From the NCBI GenBank assembly GCA_014905825.1, contig JACGCN010000006.1, positions 2,356,001 to 2,420,000 on the forward strand: a stretch of DNA of 64,000 nucleotides, in the 5' to 3' direction. The stretch's first letter is position 1, and every line of letters starts with the position of its first letter. This DNA comes from Lyophyllum atratum. Its lineage: Eukaryota; Basidiomycota; Agaricomycetes; Agaricales; Lyophyllaceae. This document shows, piece after piece, positions 47,236 to 58,247 of the stretch. The notes under the pieces were generated by a model. That model was not told where the DNA came from. It saw nothing but the letters and a program-made list of their open reading frames with translations, and searched no databases. A program made the translations under genes and the position numbers.

Positions 47236-48222
47236 ATGACACTCTTCCCAGGGCTCCCAACGGAGCTCAGTCTTACTATCATTGGCTTCGCTACCTCCCC
47301 AGACTATGGGGGCTGTAGCAACGATCCCTCGCCACACGCTTGTTATGCCACCCCCATATCGCTCGCAGCAGTCTCATTCAGCTTTCGTCAAGAGCTTATG
47401 CCCATCCTCCTCGCCACCGTCATTATTAGGTCACACGAGAACCTCGTTGCCTTCATCCGAACCATCCAGTCACAACGGCAACTCGACGCCTCCGGTTCGC
47501 GCCTCGCTCTGGATTACACTAAACTTGTCCGCAAATTCTGGAACACAGAGAGTTACCAAAATCTCGCTTGTATGGCGAGCGAGGAGTATCTAGACTACAA
47601 TTTCCTTTATCACGTCCTCAAGAACATGGAGTGTGTGGGATTGAACAATGCCACGCTTCATCTAGTGCAGTACGCTGTTGACGAACGCCATGTCGACCCG
47701 ATCGAGGACTGGGCATGCCAACGGGCAACGTTTTGGGGGCGGGTCTGGAGATGGACACCATTTACGTCTAGCAAAGGAGGGCTGGCATATCTCGGGAAGC
47801 TCACACACCTCGCGATCTGGCTAGAAGACCAATCGAATCAACCCGTAGATGATCCAAGGAGGTTACATACCTGGGTGAAGCAGATACCCTTCAAGCACAT
47901 GCCCAATCTCACACACTTTGCCTGTTCACTCGCCCGGGACGACATTGACCGCAGTGAAATGAAGTACCACACGCCGACGCGAATGATGGTTTACATCACT
48001 TCTGCACAGAAGAAACCAGGTCCAGTAAAGCACATCATAGAACAGTGGGTATCGGACCCCCAAGACACACATGGCGTTGTTGTACAATACTCGCCCTCAC
48101 CTAGATCATACCCCTCGCCGGCTTCTGCTGAAGATCAAACGGTTTTGTTTTGGGAGGAGGCATGTCTTCGCGGCGACGATGACCGCGCGTGGGCAGAGGC
48201 ATCGAAGATTCTCGCTGCTTGA
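47236..48222 (+). CDS. F-box-type uncharacterised protein
   Basis: Intron-free 328-residue frame from an ATG preceded by a TATA element. The first residues LFPGLPTELSLTIIGFA have the F-box start pattern (hydrophobic-Pro-x-Glu-hydrophobic), as is common in the large families of F-box-like proteins of mushrooms. The rest contains short Leu-rich and Trp-containing segments but no repeat I can name. Codon use looks coding throughout, and the absence of introns contrasts with its neighbours. The function is unknown; an SCF ligase adaptor role would be inference. Confidence 0.65.
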   Translation: MTLFPGLPTELSLTIIGFATSPDYGGCSNDPSPHACYATPISLAAVSFSFRQELMPILLATVIIRSHENLVAFIRTIQSQRQLDASGSRLALDYTKLVRKFWNTESYQNLACMASEEYLDYNFLYHVLKNMECVGLNNATLHLVQYAVDERHVDPIEDWACQRATFWGRVWRWTPFTSSKGGLAYLGKLTHLAIWLEDQSNQPVDDPRRLHTWVKQIPFKHMPNLTHFACSLARDDIDRSEMKYHTPTRMMVYITSAQKKPGPVKHIIEQWVSDPQDTHGVVVQYSPSPRSYPSPASAEDQTVLFWEEACLRGDDDRAWAEASKILAA

Positions 48223-48456
48223 TGGAGACCAAAAGATGCATTGCGTCGGGTCGGAGGATGGAATCATAGTGCGGCAAATGGACAGTAGAATTCCGTGCCG
48301 GTTGCATCATAGTTTGACGAATAGATAGCTTCGGTGATCAAATTCGAGGTGGCAGAGTCAGGAGTGGCGAACTAACATCCGAAGACGAAATGACATGAAA
48401 TGATATGTGAACTGTGGGCAATCATCATGAAATATAGAAACTCACGAAGATGACGG

Positions 48457-49731
48457 TTAATTCAAACTTTGAGATTTCATCCACTCCTTGTCGTTGGCAT
48501 TGAAATCCAGACCTTTCCGTTTCCACCACGCTCGAGCGTCCGCGCCGCCTCCAATAGCGTCTTCCAACGCTTCCTCGATGTCACACATCCGATAATGGAT
48601 GGGGAGACTAGATTTATTCCACCACTCAAGGACTTCCGGTCTGTTATGCCGCGTCGCACCTGTCAAAGCATCTTGGTCGAACTTGACTTGCAGTCCGCTC
48701 CTCAACCACCATTGAAGAACTTCGACTTTCCCGTGGCAGCTTGCATGCTGCAGCGCATGCTGGTCGTATTTTGGTTCAAGTCGCGAAGCAGCCCACCATT
48801 CCAAGACTTCGACGTGGCCAGCTGTACTCGCCATGTCCATGACACGCCCAATTTTCAGTGGTAGACCTGTGAGTTTATGTTGTCGTAGCCACCAATCAAG
48901 CACTGGAATTCGGTTTTTTGCACTGGCATACTCGAGTGCAGCCTCGGTATATTCCAGTGGCCGCCCCCAGTGTAACCACCAATCGAGAGACACTACCTGG
49001 CCGTTACGGGATGCTCCGTCAATAGCCTCGGCGACAGATCCTGGTGCAGGCGGACGTATTAGGTGCGGATGTTGCTCGAAGCCATGCTTCCACCATGAAA
49101 GGACTTCGGTGCGTCCATGCCGTGAAGCCTTTATGGGGATTAGATCGTCTTTGAAGATTGACTGGAATATGGAGTGATGCGCAGAAAGAAAGTACTCAAG
49201 GACATTAACGTAGCCAAATCGGATGGCGAGGACTGCCCCAATCTTTGTTGGTGGGTGTAAGCAGGGATCTGCGGCGCGGATCAGTGGCACATAGCCGGGA
49301 ATCATTGCCTCGTCCGTCGAGGAGGCGCGGGACCACTCCAGTGGCCTCGCGATGCTGGTCGGCACTCCCACTGCTTTCGCAAACTCCCAATCACCCACAT
49401 GATCGAGAATATCGGCCAAAATCTCTATAGGGAGCTGTGGTAGGTGCCCTGATTTCTGTGGCTTGGGTGAGATGGATAGCAGCGGTGATTTTGGTTGGGA
49501 CCCCGATGGGGCGGTGGGAAAATGGTATGTGTGGACGTCGTGGTGCGCCAAACGTGAGGCACGGTCGGCATCGGTGCCAGTAGTGGGGAGGTTGCGGACT
49601 TTGAGGAAAAGGACGAGTTCGGTGTGGGTGAGTTTCTGGTAGGCCTGGGTAACTTGAGAAAGAGGCGAGGTTTCATCCTAGGCAGAGCAGATCAGGATTA
49701 GTGCACTCAGGGGTGAAGGCCTGCCCACCAT
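48457..49731 (-). CDS. SAP-like, F-box-like protein with LEWW repeats
   Basis: Predicted 407-residue protein; exon 1 is ATG only (49731-49729), exon 2 is 49677-48457. The long frame begins at a TTG (49551), but coding continues upstream to an acceptor at 49678 (LSQVTQAYQKLTHTELVLFL, VRNLPTTGTDADRASRLAHH), which has the look of a SAP motif. An F-box-like LPIEILADILDHVG follows near residue 85. The C-terminal 250 residues are repeats of about 25-33 residues, each centred on VLEWW, VLDWW, VLQWW or SLDWW with an HG-V-E lead, similar to the ankyrin-like repeats of fungal F-box proteins. The function is unknown. The ATG-only exon is inferred from GTGGGC and CCTAG splice signals. Confidence 0.65.
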
Positions 49732-49896
49732 GCGTGATGAGCCCGAGAGTTCAGGAGAAGGGACAAGTTTAGATTTGATTTTCGATTCCGTCCAGAAATA
49801 ATATAAATTATGTAACAGACACTACATAACCCCACCACCCAGCCAAAACATTTGGACATTCTCAATGCCTGTGTCCAGGTGTCAAATTAGTTCCGT

Positions 49897-50894
49897 CTAC
49901 ATGATGACAATATCCGGACAGAAACCTATGTGTCGCATAAACCGCCCATAATTGACCTGGAGCGAGTCGTCCTCTTCCATCTCAAAATCTTTCACCAATG
50001 CTTTCGCCATATCGACTATATTCCGAGGCCTTTAACAGCATGGCCAGACCGGCATGCCTATCGCGTACTCACGTTCATAGGAGAAAAGCGACCGAAGGTC
50101 CGCGGGAAAGAGCTTGCTCTTGCGTCCGTCAGGCGTCAAGATAGGGATCAATGGTTCATCGAGGTTCGTGGCTTGGAGAAGCGAATTCTTTGCCCTCGCC
50201 TCCCTAAAAATGCGAGAGTCGGTGAGAAATCTCCAATTATACAGGACCGACTGACGAGTTGGCCAGCGCGACCTTGATCTCGGAAATTTGCCTTTTGTTG
50301 TCTATCGCCTGCTGCTCCAATGGTACAGGGATGTAGTCGTAGATCTGTTGCTCCATTTGCACCTTCACCTGGCTCACGACCTCCCTCTTGATCTGCGCCG
50401 AAATGTCATCTCTAAGAGATATGTTGTTAAATTCATGAATACACGTTTCTCAGCCGCAATGTCAGGCCGTCTCTTACCTCAAACGGTCCGAGACGATCTT
50501 CTTGAAGTCTTCTCGTATGGTCTTTTTTGCTCCCCTTATCAGCTGTGACTGCTCTTTCCCGTGGTCGCGCAGGCGTTTTCGCAAGTCTTGGATCTCGGCA
50601 GTTTTGTCCTGTTCCCCAGGGTTGAAGATAAATCATGAGGACTCCAGAGATTGCTTACCATTTCGGGATGAACACTTGCATTGAAGACATTCGACTGCTC
50701 ATTGAATGTTTTCAGTGTAGTATCACTTTCCTCGCCGGGTCAGCTGCGAGGAAGCTGATCCGCACATGGATAACTTACAGTCCGCTCATGGTGTGCTGCA
50801 TCACCCGTAGCAGCTTCGCTGCATCTGGATTGCTCAGTCGTCCTCGCGTACTCGCGTCGATAGCAGGAACGTTAATGTCTGGCATGGTGGACAT
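49897..50894 (-). CDS. Uncharacterised coiled-coil protein
   Basis: Predicted 239-residue protein in six exons: 50894-50779, 50725-50659, 50608-50478, 50411-50256, 50203-50073 and 50015-49897, with consistent phases. The middle is helical and heptad-like (DKTAEIQDLRKRLRDHGKEQ, IREDFKKIVSDRLR, AQIKREVVSQVKVQMEQQIY). The C-terminal part, IPILTPDGRKSKLFPADLRS, is less repetitive and may fold. I do not recognise the family. The last residues after FMRHIG could be altered by another intron. Confidence 0.65.
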
Positions 50895-51133
50895 CGAGTC
50901 AGTAGTGTAAGAAATCAAGCTGCATCGCGTCCGAGTGGTAGCCTCGAGGCTTGAGCCTCCACGCGGCTGCTTAATTCCCCAGCAGTCACTCGACGTGACG
51001 AAGGAAAGAAGGAGCCAGAAGCAGTCGCTCACATTGTTCCCAGTCTGATCTTTTTACGTTTATATCAACATCTTTCCCCGAGTTCAAAATAGATATGTAC
51101 AGCTTTATATTGCAGTGAATATAGGTATAATGG

Positions 51134-52374
51134 TCACAGATTAGGCTTCTTCGCGTTCTTGAACTCAATGACCAAGTCCTTCCCCATTCCAGTAGTAAAG
51201 TAATCCCTTAGGTTCTGCAGGGCCCGGACCTCCATCTTGCGCTGCGAGTCTTGGTTCTCCGTGCCCATGTGAGGCAAGAGCGTGATGTTGGGGAACTCCA
51301 GGAGGCGTGGGTTGACTTCGGGCTCGTTAGGGAAGACGTCAAGACCCACAGACGAGAGCTACAAGACGAGAATCGGTCAGCTTGTCTAGTAAGAAACAAT
51401 AGCTAGACATCCACTCACATGCCCATCTTCCAGTGCCCTGATCATCGCCTCCTCGTCGATTACCTTTCCACGCGCCGTGTTGATGATGATCGCGCCAGGC
51501 TTCAGAGCCCGGATCCACTTCTCTCCAACCAGGCCGACCGTCTCAGCCCTCAGGGGTACATGCAGACTTAACACGTCTGCCTGGGCCAGCATCTCCTCCA
51601 CATCCTCGAAGTATTCGCAGTACGAAGGTGCATCTTCTACCTTCCTCCTCGAGTGGTAGATAATGCGCATGGGGAATGCATGGACAAGTTCCGCAAATCG
51701 CAAACCGATCCCGCCGAGACCCAAAATAGCCAATGTGCGTCCTGTGATATCGTGCGTCTTCGTCGAGAGCCCGGACGGCTTCCACTTGAGCTCGCGCAGG
51801 GATCGTTCAGCGATCGAGTACTGGCGCAGGGTCGATATCAAGAGGTACAGGGCAGTGGTGGCGGTGGCGTCATCTACGGCTCCAGGGGTGTTGGAAAGGT
51901 AGATTCCTAGGGGTATATGTGAGTGACCAGTGTCTATCGAAGATGGTACGTCCCGCCAACCTTTCGCTATGCATGCATGGACATCGACGGGATCATATCC
52001 GGCACCGTTGTGGGCGATCCACTTGACGCTCGAGGACAGCCCGTTGATGATCTCCTTGTCGAAGACGCCGATGATATCTGCTGATCCGTTCTCTCTGTAA
52101 ATCCCTACGACATCGGAATATTTGCCCCCGGGTTGGAATGCAGCAAGGAACTCTGAACGGTTTTTCGAGTCGAGGTACTGCAAACAAGATGTTATATCAA
52201 TTCTGCAGGAAGAACTGTGGCGGAAAACGTACGACGACCTCAGTGATGTCCCCGAGTAGCCTCTGGACATCGTCTTGAGCCCAGACCATACGGCCTTCAT
52301 AAATCACAATAAGTTCCGTGAGTATAGAGAAATTGGATAGCTTCCTCACCGCAAATAAGAACTTTAGGTGCCAT
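51134..52374 (-). CDS. D-isomer-specific 2-hydroxyacid dehydrogenase
   Basis: Predicted 338-residue NAD(P)-dependent enzyme; exons 52374-52350, 52294-52233, 52177-51961, 51906-51419 and 51358-51134. Signatures are WIAHNGAGYDPVDVHAC in the substrate domain, the nucleotide loop LAILGLGGIGLRFAELV, catalytic Arg in INTARGKVIDEEAMI, catalytic Glu in FPNEPEVNP and catalytic His in LLPHMGTEN. It probably acts as a glyoxylate/hydroxypyruvate reductase or similar 2-oxoacid reductase. No clear organelle signal is visible; the first 25 bases encode MAPKVLIC. Confidence 0.9.
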
Positions 52375-52911
52375 CGTTAGTATACTCGTTCAACCTGTAT
52401 GCCGAGAGGTCAGCATATAAAAAATGAGAGGACTTCCATAAAGCACCTGTAGTATTGGGTATTTGGTAGCAGTAGCTATGGAGCTTTCTGTGCGATGTAG
52501 TGGTATAAAGAAGACACAGGAAGCGGGGGAAAGAAGTTCGGGGGAAATGACTTTTGAGCATCTGGACGGTTGTACTTAGGGGTAGATTTCGGTCCGCGAA
52601 AATGTTCCGCGACTCCGGCCCTACAGGCCCGAAGTCACAGATCTAAAATCTCCACAAGCCTCAAGCACAAGTCCCAGCGACCCTGCTCAATTCGATCTCG
52701 TTTAACGGTCATCTTATCGCACTTGGTGTTCGCAGAAGTACAATTGCATTCAAACCAAGGTCATCGGACAAATTACATGTGACCAGAGCCCTTCGAACTT
52801 CGACGTCTTCTGTGATGTCACTGATGCCCTGGCAGTGGACCTACGAGTGAGAGTGCATGACTCTGAGTGGTGGACTATCTGGTCACGGTTTCGACGTCTA
52901 TGTTTCAATAA
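52375..52911. other. Intergenic, nothing recognised
   Basis: A 537-base gap between the dehydrogenase start and the end of the glycosyltransferase gene, both on the minus strand. No coding or repeat signal was found. Confidence 0.4.
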
Positions 52912-54582
52912 TTAGAAGGCCATGCCGCCGATGCAGGTGCATGTCAGATCCTGAATAAATAATACCTCCGTAGCAAGCCTTGCCGCACGCTTCCGCGCTT
53001 TGCACTCTTGGAGGGCATTGGAACCCTGAGTAGCGTTGACAAGACCACTTTCCTGGTACATCTTGAGATAACTGATGAATCGGGTGAGCAAAGAAGTGGA
53101 AGAATGTCTATGGGAAGCGGCTGGACCGAAGGCATATCTCCTCCTTGAAATCAGAGTAGATCTTTCGGTTGAATCGTCGCTATAGGCGAATTGAGTGCGA
53201 TCTCGATGTGAGAATTAAGATAGAAACAAACCTCATTCTTCCTGGCATTCTCTTCATATCGATGACTCTGATGAATGATGAAATGATCGGCAAGAACGAA
53301 ATAAGATATTCCAGAGATATACATCTCGAAGAGGCACGCGGCTTTGTTGGCCCCATACCCTACGAACCTGTCGTCGCACCTGAAAACAGTCAAGCGACCG
53401 AAGTCCTCAGGAATATAGAACGACCTACCATGGCGGCCCCTCCTTTTTGAAAATGACGTAGGGTTCGTACGCAGAGTGATATTGTGTTACTTTGTAGACG
53501 TCCCCAGGGGGCGCAGCATAATACTTCTTGTAGTCAGTGCTGTTATGTCCAGGGGCCCATGACGCATGGAACATCCCAATGCGCTTTGATTTCACGAGAC
53601 CAAGGAGCGCCTAAAAGTCTTCTTTAAGCGAGAGGATAGACCATCACCCAGCAAGCAGCAAACCCGCTTGTCCTTAGGAAACACAGAATGATCCACACCG
53701 TCCAAATATTTGGAGTATTCAAATGCAGGAACGATAAGAGCAGCCTTCCCGTCGCGGAGCTTGTCCATGATATGCCATGTTTCTCTAACCGTCTTTCGAA
53801 AGTCTGTGCAGAGATAGAAATCGACGTCCAGCATCATGACATAGTCCGTTCGAGCAAATAGACGAGCGATGTTGCGCCATGTATTGAACTGGCGGTCGAA
53901 CGAGTCAATGACCAGGTGCACGTCGACGTAGGTAGCCATAGTAGTAGAAGCGGCGTATAGGACCCGGAGTGATTTGAGGACATCCTGAATGTCCGCCGTA
54001 GTGTTTTTGACGTGCACGGTGACTGATATAGGCCCTGCAAGAACCATCGGAAGTCGATGGCGAGGTATAACACGAATGTGATTCACCTTGGTAACGTTCA
54101 ACCAACCTGCTAAATGCTTGGAATCGACTGTTTGTGACCAGCGTCGTGATCGCAATATCTTCCGGATCGAATATGCCATTTGCTCTGTAGAGGTACGGTA
54201 TAATCTTGCTGGGGCGCATAGAACTTGAGAATGCTTTGGAGAGAGCGAGTTCTTCTTCCACCAAGACAGGTTCCACATGTCCAAGGCCATGTTCGAGAGC
54301 AGCAGTCGACGATACCCATTCCATGTCGCCGCCCGAGAATTGCAAGAAGCGGGAAGGAAGGTTGTATGTTCGGGCCTCCGCGTGTCTTTGATCTGGTTTT
54401 GATGCGGGGTTTGTGAACGAAGCCAATAGTGATTGAGGTAACATAGAGTGGTTGACCAGGAGCGATAACGCGGCTTGCAGCGGAGAGATGAAGAGGTAGT
54501 TAGTCGTGTACAGGACCGCGAGCGACGCGTAGAATATCAGCGAAAACTGAAAAATCCTTGATATGCGAGGGAATGAGATCAT
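52912..54582 (-). CDS. Glycosyltransferase family 49 (LARGE-like)
   Basis: Predicted 463-residue type II membrane protein; exons 54582-54087, 54034-53664, 53610-53429, 53379-53232, 53161-53127 and 53071-52912. An uncleaved N-terminal anchor (residues about 10-38, IFQFSLIFYASLAVLYTTNY) precedes a luminal catalytic domain. DYVMMLDVDFYLCTDF contains the metal-binding DxD. Later blocks EPYVIFKKEG, RFVGYGANKAACLFEMY, FVLADHFIIHQSHRYEENAR and YSDFKEEICLRYLKMY follow the order of GT49, the beta-glucuronyltransferase domain of LARGE. In fungi the acceptor is unknown; a Golgi role in surface glycan synthesis is likely. Confidence 0.88.
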
Positions 54583-54896
54583 CTTGCAGGGACCGGGGGC
54601 AGTTGCAATGGGCAGGTCGACGTCGCTGTCAGAGTGTCGAAGGTGGTCACAAGTGGCACGGATTGTGTGACAAACGTGTTGCGTCGACTACTCGTAGGCT
54701 TCGCAGCGACATAGCAGGGCTTGAAAGGTCCAATCTCTCGCGCACCTTCCCTGCTTGTTCTCCGAAAATGCCAGGACGGAAACCACTGTGGCCCACGAAT
54801 AAGAGCAGGAGTAGTATGTGTTAAGCAAGACGCCAGTAAATGCCCCTTCTCAACCTCTCTCAACCTATATTACATTGTCCCATCTAATCTGTAGTC
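54583..54896. other. Intergenic, nothing recognised
   Basis: A 314-base gap between two minus-strand genes. It holds the glycosyltransferase promoter and the 3' end of the kinase gene. No element stands out. Confidence 0.4.
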
Positions 54897-55988
54897 TTAT
54901 GCTTGACTAGTCTCGATATTTCTACCGGCAGCCGCCAGGCCCGCAGCGCCCACCGCTGCCGCATCTTCGATGAATTCCACGTATCGGAAAACATGCCCTC
55001 TCTGCGCGAGATCTTCCAAGATTAACTTTCTATACGCCTCGATCCCCACCAGGGAGCCTCCGAAAGAAATTACACTGTCACTAGCTTTGACTGCGCGAGA
55101 AGCAGCCCCGCTCCCATCGTCGAGTAATACAGCAATGTCCGCGGCGAGAGATCCTGCGCATGTGCGGAGGATGCGGAGCGCAAGGACATCCCCATCATCG
55201 AAAGCTGCTTGGAAGACGAGAGGGGAGAGCGATGACAAGCGCTTCTCCCTCGGGACCAAGACGTAATCGGGCGTGTTTGCCGCAAGCTGGGTGTCCGGAG
55301 GAAGGTGAGGGAGGTGAATGATAGGGAGGATCTCCATGACGTCCGTGATACCGAATTGCTCCAGGACCCGCGTCGTGAGCGTACTTTCGAGCGGCTTCCC
55401 GGTAACAGTTGCCTTGTCGTGCTCGAACAAGATTTGGCGAACCGCTTCTCTGCCAACGTTGAATCCTCCTCCTTCATCACCGAGGATCCATCCCCAGCCA
55501 CCAATACGACCCAGCTCTTCGAGCAAGCCTTCGTTCTCCCTGAAGGTGACGGCGATTGACCCAGTCCCACCGATTACTGCAACTGCGTGCGAAATGTCGG
55601 GATGCATACGCACAGGCGCGGCGAGGAGATGGGTGTCGTTGGCTACGGCAAGGCGTGGACCAACGGGAATGTCGAGGAGGACCGATAGCGCAGGCGTTAT
55701 CTCTGCAACAGCGGAAGGGGAATCAACCCCGGATATGCCAAACCATGCAGCAGCGAATGGTGAGCCACCCACCGGCGGAAGTGGAACGGGAGCGTTGGAA
55801 GGGGGCGACGTGCAGGTCTTTAGAGCATTGCTGACGGCTTCGGTCACCGCAGCTGTGAACTCCTCAAGAGTAAGGTACGCAAAGTTGGAGGGTCCTGCGA
55901 GGGCACGACCTAAGATCTTGCCATCGACATCACAGATGACTGCGGAGGTTTTGGAGCCACCGCAGTCGACACAGAGGTACAGAGACAT
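54897..55988 (-). CDS. N-acetylglucosamine kinase (BadF/BcrA ATPase fold)
   Basis: Intron-free 363-residue frame from the ATG at 55988 (the codon just upstream, GTG, is not used). The ASKHA-type ATPase blocks are clear: phosphate 1 LCVDCGGSKTSAVICD at residues 4-19, phosphate 2 and adenosine regions with AVIGGTGSIAVTF, then IGGWGWILGDEGGGFNVG, and a C-terminal SDSVISFGGSLVG. This is the eukaryotic GlcNAc kinase pattern: GlcNAc plus ATP gives GlcNAc-6-phosphate, used for chitin-sugar salvage. Other sugars are possible substrates. Confidence 0.9.
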   Translation of the reverse strand: MSLYLCVDCGGSKTSAVICDVDGKILGRALAGPSNFAYLTLEEFTAAVTEAVSNALKTCTSPPSNAPVPLPPVGGSPFAAAWFGISGVDSPSAVAEITPALSVLLDIPVGPRLAVANDTHLLAAPVRMHPDISHAVAVIGGTGSIAVTFRENEGLLEELGRIGGWGWILGDEGGGFNVGREAVRQILFEHDKATVTGKPLESTLTTRVLEQFGITDVMEILPIIHLPHLPPDTQLAANTPDYVLVPREKRLSSLSPLVFQAAFDDGDVLALRILRTCAGSLAADIAVLLDDGSGAASRAVKASDSVISFGGSLVGIEAYRKLILEDLAQRGHVFRYVEFIEDAAAVGAAGLAAAGRNIETSQA

Positions 55989-56790
55989 CACTGTTGGGGA
56001 GTGAGGGATGATGGTCTGCTACGATGGCTTATCTAGTCTCCTGAGTTGAAATAAAGCCGGAGACTCTGTATTTGTATCAAGTCGGGACGGCGACACATGG
56101 ATAGATCGGATATGACCATGTGTGGTGAATGGTCTTGCGGTTTGCGAGCCATGTGCAGTACCAGCCCGAGACCTGCCCTAAGTTTCCCACGCTCCGATCT
56201 ACATAAAGGACCACGAGTTTTTTTCTGGCTCTTCGTGCGGCGGCACAGCCATGTCATTTCCCCATGTTGCTCATGACCGCTCTTTCCATCTCGGTCTGTT
56301 CAAGCGGTCGTTTGAGTGTCAGGCTGTGTCCTGAAGAAGTCGGACGTCTCAGTACCCAATTATCCTCTCTTCCACATTTCTAGGGAGGGAGGATGGGTCG
56401 GTGGTTCCCTACATTCTCCCTATCTATCCCTTATTTGCCAGTATTCATAGAGTCGCAGTCGGAATACAAATTTTGAAAAACTTCGCGAAATACCAAGCAA
56501 TGAGTAGAATTGACATTATCGCAATGCAATATATGGGAAACGGTTTGGAGACACCGCGACGCAATGTCAAATGGTATCGACTATGAGGCTGCGTACGCGT
56601 TTGAAGGTCCAAAGCAAGCACAACTGTATAATAAGTCTGTCCCGCATGGAGTCTCGCCGCACGTCTCACGTACTCTGCTAAAGGCGGTGAGGTTGAGCAA
56701 TGTATGAGCCCCGACAAGGGAAGGTAGGAGGAACCATTGCACGATAATGGTGTCTCCCACATGAGAGGTTGGTATCTGTTATCCCTTCAT
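55989..56790. other. Intergenic upstream of the tRNA
   Basis: An 802-base stretch with the kinase promoter at its left end. Short frames on both strands do not extend across splice sites into anything recognised. Confidence 0.4.
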
Positions 56791-56882
56791 GGCAACTTGG
56801 CCGAGTGGTCTAAGGCGCTGGAATTAGGATTCCCTCCATTATCCAGTCCGAAAGGGCGTGAGTTCGAACCTCACAGTTGTCA
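56791..56882 (+). tRNA. tRNA-Leu(UAG) with a short intron
   Basis: The acceptor stem GGCAACT pairs with AGTTGTC. Box A is TGGCCGAGTGG and box B is GTTCGAACC. The T stem is GTGAG/CTCAC, and a long variable arm (TCC-GAAA-GGG) marks a class II tRNA. The anticodon stem CTGGA/TCCAG encloses ATTAGG then 12 extra bases at about 56829-56840, read as an intron after position 37. The anticodon would be TAG at 56825-56827, decoding CUA. CCA is not encoded, as expected. Confidence 0.93.
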
Positions 56883-56895
56883 TCCGTTCGAATGA

Positions 56896-56901
56896 TTTTT
56901 T
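56896..56901 (+). terminator. RNA polymerase III terminator
   Basis: Six T residues start 14 bases after the mature tRNA end, a standard pol III stop. Confidence 0.8.
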
Positions 56902-57219
56902 CCCCTGGGACTCGGGAGGGGAGGAGTTCGGACTCTGGACTATGGAGGACGTAGCGTTAACGTTAAACACAGAAACCGATGTTTATGCAATTTATATCTT
57001 TCAGAGCTGAACACTGACCTAGGCTGTAGATCGTGGAACCATGAGCTGCAGGGATGAGGGTTCAATTGTTGTTTATGTGTTGCTAACATATCAGGCCCTA
57101 GGAACGGTGCCGGGATAGACTGCAAAATTATAGGGATCGACATTGTCTTTGTGTCAATAATTAATCGAGTGGGAAATAAATTCTACGCCGAAAAGAATGG
57201 ATGTGACGAGCTTCCGCCT
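56902..57219. other. Intergenic, nothing recognised
   Basis: A 318-base stretch between the tRNA and the 3' end of the minus-strand gene that stops at 57220. Confidence 0.4.
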
Positions 57220-58247
57220 CTATGGAGAACCCTTCTTCCCGTCGTCCTCATCAGGAGGTACCTCTCTGTCCTTCCATCGTTCATAAGCTTGACTAAATGT
57301 CCGACTAGCCAGAATTAAAGGTTCGTTTGTCCACGCCTTCTCCCAGACGCGTGCTGCAAACTGTCGTTGTTCCCCAGACGTTACGCTGTCATGAAGAATT
57401 CCAACGGCCTTGTGGGAAGGAGCAAGGAGCTTATGAATTCGGTCCCAGAACGGCGGTATATCCGGTGGCAGAGGCACTAGGAGCGATTGGGATCTAATAC
57501 CGTGTGAGCGAACTACCAACACATAAGTCTGATGTTTGACTCACCGAAAATCAGGTAGCGGCTGTGGAGGAACGATAGGGCCCCACCATTTACTCGATTC
57601 GCCGTTCAGTTGGGGTTCGTCGCCTTCCGGTAGGCCAGATGTCTTCTCTAGATGATCCTGATAGTCCTGCCAGACCTCCCGTCTCTCCTCGTAACGCTTA
57701 TTGACCTTCTGCTGTCGCTCAAGGTCCATCATCATCGAATCTGTCTTCTCGTGGATAGCCAAACGGCTCTGAGTTGTCCAGAGGTACCAGCCTTCGTCCC
57801 AGTGCTTGACCGATTCCGGGGATGATTTCTTTGACGGAGAATCACGGTCCTCTACAGGTTTTCCGCCCAGTATGCGAGGTACGTTTACCGGCTGGCCCTC
57901 CGACGGTAGTGGATACAGAGCTTTGCCCTCCGGATCGAGGTTGCGATGAGTCTTGAACGATATGATGTTCTTGACCTCATGTGGAAAGACTTTGCGAATG
58001 CAAACAGATCGACACAACGGTTCTTTCCCGTAGAAACGACCATTGACGCTTTGTGAGCAATAGCTTATGCACCATTCGTCAGTCTTGGGAGAGAATCTGC
58101 CTTGCGAACGTTCAGTGACTCATCAAGGAGCAGTGTGGCGAGATGGGCATTACCTTTGGGAGGTGTAAGGATCTTTATTGTAGGCCAGTCGGCCAAAGGA
58201 GGCTTTCTAGGCTTTTGAGGCACCTTGGTCTCGGTAGTGGTGGTCAT
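57220..58247 (-). CDS. Uncharacterised protein with a Cys-rich motif
   Basis: Predicted 307-residue protein; exons 58247-58154, 58100-57545 and 57493-57220. After a short basic N terminus comes a compact Cys motif, DEWCISYCSQSVNGRFYGKE then PLCRSVCIRKVFPHEV, with four cysteines in two pairs (WCxxxC and LCxxxC), followed by a charged helical stretch (KTDSMMMDLERQQKVNKRYE) and a Pro-rich region. I do not recognise the family. The Cys pairs could bind zinc or form disulfides; no signal peptide or membrane span is visible. The splice at 58154/58100 is needed to put the Cys motif in frame. Confidence 0.7.

Noticed and set aside
49425..49676. ATG-started minus-strand frame of 83 residues
   Set aside because: It is out of frame with the SAP-like and F-box-like coding on the same strand; the acceptor at 49678 explains the coding start better.
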